Assembly: GCA_963747255.1 (NCBI GenBank)
Contig: CAVVEG010000003.1
Span: 186,001 to 250,000 of the forward strand
Reading direction: 5' to 3'
DNA: 64,000 bases
From: CAIYRG01 sp963747255
GTDB lineage: Bacteria > Pseudomonadota > Alphaproteobacteria > Micropepsales > Micropepsaceae
Position numbers and translations under genes: made by a program
The notes under the pieces: model-generated
Told to the model about the DNA's origin: nothing
The model's database searches: none
The model's input: the letters and a program-made list of their open reading frames with translations, nothing else
Part shown: piece by piece, positions 18,476 to 25,554 of the stretch
Layout: each line of letters starts with the position of its first letter
Numbering within the stretch: position 1 is the first letter of the stretch

Positions 18476-19015
18476 ATAATCAGGAAACCGGCACAACCTG
18501 CGCCACCGTCCAAAGACGGTCCGCGCGTCAATGAAGAAATTACTTCCCGCACCATCCTCCTCATCGGTGCGGAGGGCGAGAAGATGGGCCCAATCGGTCT
18601 GGATGACGCCCTCGCCATGGCAGAAGAAAAAGGCTTCGATCTCGTCGAAGTCTCGCCCCAGGCGAAGCCCCCCGTAGTCAAGATGATGGACTACGGCAAA
18701 TACAAATACGAACAGCAGAAAAAGGCCGCCGAAGCCCGCAAGAAGCAGAAGGTCATCGAGATCAAGGAGATCAAGATGCGCCCGACCATCGACGATCACG
18801 ATTATGACGTGAAGATGCGGTCGATGAAACGCTTCTTCGATGAGGGCGACAAGGTGAAGGTGACGCTGCGTTTTCGAGGACGCGAAATGGCCCACCAGCA
18901 TCTCGGCATGGAACTGCTGAGCCGAATTCAGAAGGAAACCGACGGCTTCGCCAAAATTGAGCAATACCCCAAGCTTGAGGGCCGTCAGATGATGATGGTT
19001 CTCGCCCCCCGGTAG
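18476..19015 (+). CDS. infC: Translation initiation factor IF-3 with a non-canonical start codon
   Basis: 179 aa. The conserved N-terminus (R-V-N-E-E-I at 18524-18541) lies well upstream of the first in-frame ATG (18584), and an in-frame TGA at 18461 bounds it. The only codons between are AGG GAG ACA GTC ATA ATC, so the start must be ATA (18476) or ATC (18479); AGGGAG sits 6 bases before ATA. Rare AUU/AUA/AUC starts are the known device for IF-3 autorepression, since IF-3 discriminates against them. Two domains: N-terminal L-I-G-A-E-G-E-K-M-G-P-I, linker rich in Lys, C-terminal I-K-M-R-P-T ending M-M-V-L-A-P-R as in alphaproteobacteria. Confidence 0.95.
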   Translation: MIRKPAQPAPPSKDGPRVNEEITSRTILLIGAEGEKMGPIGLDDALAMAEEKGFDLVEVSPQAKPPVVKMMDYGKYKYEQQKKAAEARKKQKVIEIKEIKMRPTIDDHDYDVKMRSMKRFFDEGDKVKVTLRFRGREMAHQHLGMELLSRIQKETDGFAKIEQYPKLEGRQMMMVLAPR

Positions 19016-19083
19016 CCGCTGCTCCATTCATTCTCGTGGTTTGCGCGTGCTTGCGTCCGCGGGCGCGACGGATTCGCCTTGCC

Positions 19084-20066
19084 TCAGTCACAAAAATCCA
19101 GACACCGCTTCAGCATCTCCGGATCGATGTTGCCACCGGAAACCACTACCGCGATCGCTCGTCCTTCGGTCTCGATAGCGCCCGACAACAACGCTGCCAG
19201 TGCCGCTGCACCGCCTGGTTCAACCACCAGCTTCAGCCGGCTGGCCGCGAAGGAAACCGCGCGCAAAAGCTCCGTATCCGGGACCGCAATTCCCCGCGCG
19301 CCCAGGGAACGCAGAATAGCAAACGGAAGTACTCCCGGCGCCGGCGAGGTCAGCGCGTCGGCGACGGTGCTGCGCGCCCCCTCTGCCGCAACCCGCTCTC
19401 CCCGCTCAAGCGACAGGCGCGCGCCGTCATAACCTTCCGGTTCGACGGTAACAACTCTGGTGTGCGGGCTCCCGCCACTCAGCCCCAGCGCAACACCGGA
19501 TGAGAGGCCCCCGCCACTGCAGGGGACCAGCACGCAATCGAGCGATGCTTCGTGGCGCATGGCCTGAGCTGCAATTTCAAGCCCGACCGTTCCCTGCCCC
19601 GCGATCACATGGGGATCGTCGAACGAGGGCACCACGATCGCGCCTGTCCGGGCAGCGATCCGGACGCGATCAGTTCGCGATTTTCCCGGCGGCGATCATA
19701 GGTGACGATTTCGGCGCCGAAAGCCCGCGTGGCTTCCGCCTTCACCCGTGGCGCGTCGGCCGGCATGACGATGGTTGCGCGGATTACGAGCAGGGCCGCG
19801 GCACAGGCGACGCCCTGCGCATGATTGCCGGAAGAAAATGCCACTACTCCTCGCCGCCTTTCTTCAGGGGAAAGCTGGACCAGACGATTATAGGCGCCGC
19901 GAAACTTGAATGATCCGGTTCGCTGCAACGTCTCCAGTTTCAGGAAAACACGGGCCCGGCCGCGCTCCGACAGCAGCGGTGCTTCCACCAGCGGAGTGCG
20001 TACAGCGACGCATTTCAACCGGGCCGCAGCCTCCTCCACCTCAGAAAAGGAAGGTACCGCACTCAC
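19084..20066 (-). pseudogene. Threonine dehydratase / serine racemase-like PLP enzyme, one-base frameshift
   Basis: Start GTG at 20066, with AAGAGGTGG just upstream. The PLP fold type II marks are clear: T-G-S-F-K-F-R-G-A (Schiff-base Lys), S-S-G-N-H-A-Q-G, and the phosphate loop P-C-S-G-G-G-L-S-S-G-V. About 327 aa when corrected, the size of catabolic threonine dehydratases or serine/threonine racemases without a regulatory ACT domain. The frame breaks near 19662-19664, where one base is missing: adding a C on the coding strand restores A-S-R-I-A-A-R-T-G-A-I-V-V-P-S-F-D-D. It diverges from the EamA fragment. Confidence 0.85.
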
Positions 20067-20133
20067 GTCCCACCTCTTGGTAACGCCGTGGAGGCAAGCA
20101 TGTGCATTGAACCTGCCTCCCGCCGGCGGGGAG

Positions 20134-20169
20134 CCCACACGCAAATCGCGTTTGCGATTTGCGTGTGGG
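20134..20169. repeat. Perfect 16-bp inverted repeat (hairpin) between divergent genes
   Basis: CCCACACGCAAATCGC, 4-base loop GTTT, GCGATTTGCGTGTGGG; a G-run and five Ts follow on the + strand. A second, GC-rich near-palindrome (CTCCCGCCGGCGGGGAG) lies just before it at about 20118-20134. Both sit upstream of two divergent genes, so they are not an obvious 3' terminator. They look like an extragenic palindromic element or a strong operator. Confidence 0.7.
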
Positions 20170-20281
20170 GGGATTTTTCCACGGCCGGCATCTTTTGCCC
20201 TTCGACGCCGCGGATAATACATACCCGGCGTCCATCCACTGCTTCTATCCCCCACGCCGCGCAGGCTGTAAACAGGCGACA

Positions 20282-20648
20282 ATGAGCGCGACTGCATCCG
20301 CTAACCTCCATGATCAGCCGCTCCTGGGCATTGGCTGCAAACTCGCGGCCACTGTATTCTTTGCCATCATGTTTGCCTCCATTCGCTGGCTGGGCCCCTG
20401 GTTTCCGGTCGGCGAAATCGTATCTCTTTCGCAGCGCGCTCGGCGCATTCGTCGTGATCGCGGCGGCGCTTGCCAGCGGCGGTCCCTCTCTGCTTTTCAC
20501 CGCCAATATCGGCAGCCATGCACTCCGTTCGACCGCGGGCACGATCGCGATGTTCTGCAATTTTGCAGCCTACACGCTGCTGCCTCTTGCGGATGCGACC
20601 GCCATAGGCTTCGCCGCGCCACTTTTCGTCGTGGTCATCAGTGACTGA
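20282..20648 (+). pseudogene. EamA-family (DMT) transporter, frameshifted and truncated
   Basis: Start ATG at 20282. The N-terminal EamA repeat is recognisable: L-A-A-T-V-F-F-A-I-M-F-A, F-P-V-G-E-I-V, then, in another frame, F-R-S-A-L-G-A-F-V-V-I-A-A-A-L and A-L-R-S-T-A-G-T-I-A-M-F through P-L-A-D-A-T-A-I-G-F-A-A-P-L-F. The frame slips at about 20421-20428. Translation then ends at V-V-V-I-S-D at 20648, after about 120 of the usual ~290 codons, four of ten membrane segments. What follows is not EamA sequence in any frame, so this is a break, not a stop mutation. Confidence 0.8.
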
Positions 20649-21569
20649 AGTCATGGTTCTTGATGAAACGGAAAGCTCACGCATTCTCGATCGAAACGGG
20701 CGGCCTTTATAATTCCTATCCTAAGTGTTCGGGGCCGCAGCTATGAGGACGTATTGAGCAATCATGTTGCACCCACCAGTTCCCGATCGCTTTCAACGTC
20801 CCGACCTATGTCTGCGTGATCCTGCCGGACGAAAGGCGTGAGTTCTCCGGCCGCCCTGGAGATTCTACGTTGACAGGTAGTCCATTCCTCCGATGAACAC
20901 GCGGTCTGCTGACAATCAAATTCGCAGAGCGACAAGTCGGCCGGAACTTCAGTTACGACCTGTTCCCTCATCCAGTGACCGAGGCGACCAAGGCAAAAGC
21001 GAAGTTGTATAAGATACATCGGCATTGCTCCTCACCGCCCGGTCATATAAAACCCGCGGCCTCCGAAAACTCGAAGAACAGCAATTAGCGGGCCAAAGTA
21101 GCTCCATAACAAGACGTTGATAGACCATGAGATGAGAGCTGAAGCAGTGACATCATGGGTGGTAAAACTCAGGTGGGTCGCAAAGGGGCGAAAAGTCCCG
21201 CATTTGTTAATTTATGCGTCAAATTTGAAACCTTCCCATGATTCACTTGGCCTCGGCCTGTGACCAACGTCACGGTGGTGAGTGCGATAAATCACAGCCC
21301 TCCGCGCCCTCCACCCTTAGCCTTCCTTCTGGTACGGACAAGACCCCTGCGTTTCTGTCTTTCCGAGTGCTGTATGCGTTTGCCGGGGATTTCCCGCCTT
21401 TTTGCAGGCCGCCGATTCTCGGCATCCTGGGATGATCTCGGATGTCTTTGGCCAATCTCACCTGCCACTTCCAAACACGCGTTTCTTCTCTGTGCAACAA
21501 AGTGGCCGGGAATACCCTTGGCTCTAACAGTCTGCGCACACAGGCCATTCTTCGGAAGAAGGAGGAATT
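20649..21569. other. Junction and leader region without an intact gene
   Basis: About 920 bases between the broken EamA gene and gltA. The left part has no open frame with recognisable protein character on either strand; one stretch (about 20,900-21,090, + strand) is open for ~60 codons but has no start and matches nothing I know. The right part, from about 21,240, holds the gltA leader with a CRP/FNR-like palindrome and ends in AAGGAGG before the gltA ATG. The sequence source appears to change at the left end. Confidence 0.5.
21259..21274 (+). promoter_or_regulatory. CRP/FNR-type palindrome upstream of gltA
   Basis: TGTGACCAACGTCACG matches the CRP-family consensus TGTGA-N6-TCACA at nine of ten specified positions. 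It lies about 310 bases before the gltA start, in a long leader. Control of citrate synthase by a CRP-family regulator would be reasonable; the distance means the promoter must also be well upstream. Low certainty. Confidence 0.35.
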
Positions 21570-22889
21570 ATGGACAATAACGCCCTGAACATAATCGATC
21601 CGCGGACAAAGGCTTCCTACAACATCCCCCTGTACAGGGGGGCTGTTCGCGCCATGGATTTGCGCCAAATCAAGACGGACCCCGAAGATTTTGGACTCAT
21701 GACCTACGATCCCGCTTTCTTGAACACCGCCTCATGCCAGAGCGCCATCACCTTTATTGATGGCGACAAGGGCATCCTGCGCTACCGCGGCTATCCCATC
21801 GAGCAGTTGGCCGAGAAGTGCACCTTCCTTGAAGTCGCCTATCTTATTTTATTCGGCGAGTTGCCCACAGAGCCTCAGCTAAAAAAGTGGATAGACAATA
21901 TTACCCATCACACCATGATTCATGAGACGACCAAAAGATTCCTCGAAGGCTTTCGCTATGACGCTCACCCTATGGGAATGTTCATCAGTACCGTCGCTGC
22001 GCTTTCGACCGTTTATCCTGAATCCCGCAATGTCCATGATCCCGAGGTGCGTCTGCATCAGATCCACCGCCTGATTGGCAAAGTTCCCACGATTGCTGCG
22101 TACACCTACAGGCACAGCCTGGGTTTCCCCTATGTCTACCCGGACAACGACCTTGGCTATGCCGAGAATTTCATGAACATGTTGTGGAGAATGGTGGAAC
22201 CAAAATACCACGCGAATCCAGTCCTGGCCCGTGCTTTGGACATTCTGTTCATTTTGCATGCCGACCACGAACAAAACTGCAGCGCCAACGTCATGCGCGC
22301 CGTTGGCAGCTCTCAAGCGGATCCTTTCCTCTGCACTGCTGCGGCTGCCGCTGCGCTTTCTGGTCCGCTCCATGGGGGTGCCAACGAGGAAGTACTCAGG
22401 ATGCTTGCTGAAATCGGATCAAAGGATCATGTTCCGGCTTACATTGCCAACATTAAGGCCGGCCGTGGGAAGCTCATGGGATTCGGTCACAGGATTTACA
22501 AGAATTACGATCCCCGCGCCAGGATTATCAAGTGGGCCGCCGATCAGGTATTTCAAGCAACCGGCAAAAACTCCAAGCTTGAAATCGCCCTCGAACTCGA
22601 GCGTATTGCCCTCGAGGACGAATACTTTGTCAGCCGCAAGCTCTACCCCAATGTCGATTTCTATTCTGGAATCATCTATCAGGCCCTGGGCTTCAGGCCG
22701 GAGATCTTTACCGTGCTGTTCGCCATTCCTCGCACCGTGGGATGGCTCGCACAGTGGCAGGAAATGCTCGAGGATCCGGAGCAGAAGATCGCCCGTCCGC
22801 GGCAAATCTACACCGGCCAGGAAGCGCGCGATTTCGTCCCCATCGAAAAGCGCGGCCTGAAGACAGCTACTTCGCAGGCCGACGATTAG
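21570..22889 (+). CDS. gltA: Citrate synthase
   Basis: 439 aa, start ATG at 21570 preceded by AAGGAGG. Catalytic residues are in place: the His in S-G-P-L-H-G-G-A-N, the His in G-F-G-H-R-I-Y-K, and the Asp in N-V-D-F-Y-S-G. The length and the Y-R-G-Y-P-I-E-Q-L segment fit hexameric-type bacterial citrate synthases. It joins acetyl-CoA to oxaloacetate at the entry to the TCA cycle. Stands alone; the first intact gene of block 2. Confidence 0.96.
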   Translation: MDNNALNIIDPRTKASYNIPLYRGAVRAMDLRQIKTDPEDFGLMTYDPAFLNTASCQSAITFIDGDKGILRYRGYPIEQLAEKCTFLEVAYLILFGELPTEPQLKKWIDNITHHTMIHETTKRFLEGFRYDAHPMGMFISTVAALSTVYPESRNVHDPEVRLHQIHRLIGKVPTIAAYTYRHSLGFPYVYPDNDLGYAENFMNMLWRMVEPKYHANPVLARALDILFILHADHEQNCSANVMRAVGSSQADPFLCTAAAAAALSGPLHGGANEEVLRMLAEIGSKDHVPAYIANIKAGRGKLMGFGHRIYKNYDPRARIIKWAADQVFQATGKNSKLEIALELERIALEDEYFVSRKLYPNVDFYSGIIYQALGFRPEIFTVLFAIPRTVGWLAQWQEMLEDPEQKIARPRQIYTGQEARDFVPIEKRGLKTATSQADD

Positions 22890-23550
22890 CGCGTAGCTGA
22901 AGCACTTCTCAAAGCCGACGACAAAATAACTTTGTTGTCTCGAGAAAGTGGAAGCGTCGCCAAACCTTGAACCCGGCCTCTTCGACACCTTGGAACGCTA
23001 TAGGTTTGCCGGTGCGAAGCCCGTCGACTTTCGAGGCATCCCGGAGCGTAACCTCGAACGGCAGATTGTGGCCCGCTCGCCGACTCCAACCAAAAGAAAC
23101 ATAGCGATGGCGGGAAGGCAGATGCCAAAACGTAGACCTTTCGCTAGGAAATCTTTACTCGGAGGCGCGCAAGTTATGTGACATCTTCTGGAAAATATTG
23201 TCAACGCGAGAACCGGCCGATATCTTCGCCCTAGGCGAGCATGTGGCCTTGCGTGGCCTGTTCAAACCTGCTTTTTCGTAGCGCTGGGCGAAAGATTCAG
23301 CTTGGCATCAAGGGGCATAGAGTTTGAAAAAATAGCGATGGAGCTTGCCGGGCGGAGGACAGGGCCGCCATAGCCGATTTCCCCAAAGTCATTGCGGCCC
23401 TGCCGCGAACCATCCGCCGATTGCTCTTTCTTCGGGAAATTTTGCGGGAGAGCGCGCGGCGTCGCGGGTGGGTCAAAGATCACCCCGATGCACCCGACGT
23501 TCCCACAGGAGCGTCGGCCGGGAAGAAGCCGCGGTCTTCAAGTGAAATAC
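22890..23550. other. Intergenic region with no supported gene
   Basis: About 660 bases. A 77-codon frame at 22,948-23,181 has a repetitive basic composition and no ribosome site, and I do not believe it is a gene. No tRNA, hairpin with T-run or repeat is obvious. Confidence 0.4.
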
Positions 23551-23877
23551 TCAGGACTTCTTGCTGGAATAATGCGTCACGTTACCATCGACAACGACGG
23601 CCACGTACTTCCCTACTTGTAGAAACTGCATGACCTTGGCGCCCTTGCGAGCGAGGTCAGCCCATCGTGATTTGGTGTTGGGATTCTGCTGGATGCCGCG
23701 GTAGGGCTGGCCATCAAAAGTGAAGTCGACCTCGACAAGACCCTTGCTAGCGGTTTTGCGAATAGGAAAGGATTCTCCGGCAATCTTGACGGTGCTGGAA
23801 TGGTCCACCAGCGCCTGACGCCATACCTCGATCAAAATCTCATCGAACGCATTCGAAGACGCGGCCATGGAGAGCAT
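23551..23877 (-). CDS. Small protein of unknown function
   Basis: 108 aa, no signal peptide or membrane segment. The sequence is mixed alpha/beta in character, with E-S-F-P-I-R-K-T and Q-P-Y-R-G-I-Q-Q-N-P-N-T-K-S-R-W-A; the Y-R-G-I-x-Q-N-P-x-T-K-S-x-W pattern looks conserved rather than random. Start uncertain: ATG at 23877 or 23868, neither with a clear ribosome site. Upstream on the same strand, about 40 bases away, is a PilZ gene, so the two may be cotranscribed. I do not recognise a family. Confidence 0.55.
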   Translation of the reverse strand: MLSMAASSNAFDEILIEVWRQALVDHSSTVKIAGESFPIRKTASKGLVEVDFTFDGQPYRGIQQNPNTKSRWADLARKGAKVMQFLQVGKYVAVVVDGNVTHYSSKKS

Positions 23878-23916
23878 GATAACGCGTCATGCGAACTCAA
23901 GAAAAGAAAGCGCGGA

Positions 23917-24294
23917 TTAACGGTAGTGGCGAAGCGCATCCATCCAAGCGACCAGGCGTTCACTATTGGAAGCTTCCAGATCAAAGAATTCAATGCCCAT
24001 GCCCACGCGAGGTTTCACGATGCGAACGACCACCAAGGCTTCCAGCACCTCACCCTTACGAGTGAGCTTCATGCGGGCGCGCGCATTCATCGAAAGGAGC
24101 TTGCTGGTGCAGACAAAGCAGCCGCCGAAGGAGATGTCAGAGGTGACCCCATTGACCTGTCTGCCGGTTTCGAGGTCGATGAGTTCGACATCGGCCGCAA
24201 ATGGGTAACGGATGGTGTAGCGACGGTCACGAACACCTTGCACACGAATGGGAGCGTTTGCATGGCGATCAGGCATAGACACGACTTTGCTCAC
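23917..24294 (-). CDS. PilZ-domain protein
   Basis: About 125 aa from a GTG at 24294 (GAAGAG 6 bases upstream); a longer frame from 24375 adds residues that read like leader DNA. PilZ marks: R-D-R-R-Y-T-I-R-Y-P (the RxxxR arm), then T-S-D-I-S-F-G-G-C-F-V and G-M-G-I-E-F-F at the end. Likely binds cyclic di-GMP. Diverges from the two-domain PilZ gene at 24550; a third PilZ-like protein sits at 41462, so c-di-GMP read-out is a theme of this block. Confidence 0.75.
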   Translation of the reverse strand: MSKVVSMPDRHANAPIRVQGVRDRRYTIRYPFAADVELIDLETGRQVNGVTSDISFGGCFVCTSKLLSMNARARMKLTRKGEVLEALVVVRIVKPRVGMGIEFFDLEASNSERLVAWMDALRHYR

Positions 24295-24549
24295 ACCGAA
24301 CTCTTCGCGAGCCGTAAACGTTGGGTGACCCCAGGCGGTTAGGCGACCCTTATATAGGTAGTGTGTCGGAAACATGGCGAAATGAGAACCGCGTAACGAC
24401 CCGGAGTTCGCGAAAGGGTAACGCCCTGAAAAGCCCCTGTTTTAGGCACTTTTGGCTATTAGTGGGAAGGACAATCGGGCTGGCGAGTACCAGATGAGGC
24501 GCACGGGAACATGTTAGCCTGACGGAGAATGCGACCTCTTGAGGAACAG

Positions 24550-25386
24550 ATGATCTCGCGCGTTGAGGGTATTCGCCAGAGTGACCGGGTGTCTTTGCGG
24601 CTGCTCGTGAATGCGTCGTGGTTCGGGATCGACGGAACAGCCGTGAAACAGGCAGCGGAAACCCTCTTGGTGAGCCGCAATGGCGGCGTGCTTCGCCTAA
24701 CCGAGAAACTCTTCCCCGGGCAGGAAATTACCCTGCACCGGGAATTGGAAGGCGACCAGAGTAAGTCCGCGCGCGCGCGAATCATGGCGGAGATCGACCG
24801 AGAAGGTGACGGGTTCCTCTACGCGATCGCGATTGTCGATCCGCGAGTAGATTTCTGGGACATCGAGTTCCCTGCGGTGCATAAGTCCGAAGAAGCCTTG
24901 GCGAGGATGCTGATGGAATGCAGTTTTTGCCAACGGCGAGAGGTTGTGTACCTGAACGAGATGGAGTTGAAGTCGTTCGAAATACGGCGCTGCATTGCAC
25001 GGTTGTGCCGGCACTGCGATTCGCCCTCGATCTGGATTGAGGCACATTCCGACACTAAGCATAAGGATGGAGTGACGCTCGGGGCGGTTCCCGAAGAGCG
25101 CGTTATTCCGCGCAGGAACCGAACGCGGGTAAAGGCCCGCGTGCTTGCTTGCATCCGCCGGCGCGGATTTGAGGAAGAAGTGGCGGTGTGCGAAGACCTG
25201 TCGAAGGGTGGGATCAGTTTTCGCAGCCGAAACGAGTATCCGGAGGGCACACGGCTGGAAGTGGCTGTGCCGTACACTCCGGGAGCTGGCGCGATCTTCG
25301 TGCCGATCCGAATCGTGTTTTCACAGGCGATTACGAAGGTCGGGTTGTTCCGGCATGGAGCAGCGTATTTGAAGGCGCCGGAGTAG
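24550..25386 (+). CDS. Two-part PilZ protein with a Cys-rich middle
   Basis: 278 aa from the ATG at 24550 (GAGG 5 bases upstream; an ATG at 24529 has only a badly spaced GGAG). Residues ~10-105 look like a degenerate PilZ-like beta barrel (D-R-V-S-L-R-L-L-V, ending W-D-I-E-F). A middle segment has C-S-F-C and C-R-H-C, a likely zinc knuckle. The C-terminal PilZ has R-R-N-R-T-R-V-K, then E-D-L-S-K-G-G-I-S-F and ends V-G-L-F-R-H-G-A. Only the C-terminal copy keeps the full c-di-GMP motif. Function unknown; cytoplasmic. Confidence 0.7.
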   Translation: MISRVEGIRQSDRVSLRLLVNASWFGIDGTAVKQAAETLLVSRNGGVLRLTEKLFPGQEITLHRELEGDQSKSARARIMAEIDREGDGFLYAIAIVDPRVDFWDIEFPAVHKSEEALARMLMECSFCQRREVVYLNEMELKSFEIRRCIARLCRHCDSPSIWIEAHSDTKHKDGVTLGAVPEERVIPRRNRTRVKARVLACIRRRGFEEEVAVCEDLSKGGISFRSRNEYPEGTRLEVAVPYTPGAGAIFVPIRIVFSQAITKVGLFRHGAAYLKAPE

Positions 25387-25554
25387 GGCTAGCGGATGCT
25401 GAAGTGCGGTTCTCGCACCGAGGCGGCTCAATTTCAAATTCTGGAACCTGGTTAGCTGAGATCGTTCAGACGCAAACGGCATGCCTCAGGATGACAACGT
25501 GGCATTGTGCCGCAGCGGCAGACAAAAGAGTAATGGTCAGGAATTCAAGATGAG

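Noticed and set aside
21925..21930. TGAGAC inside gltA
   Set aside because: It is in a conserved coding segment (H-E-T-T-K), with no partner half-site and no -24/-12 sequence near it.
22948..23181. 77-codon open frame after gltA
   Set aside because: No ribosome site, biased Arg/Pro/Lys composition, and no family resemblance; likely non-coding.
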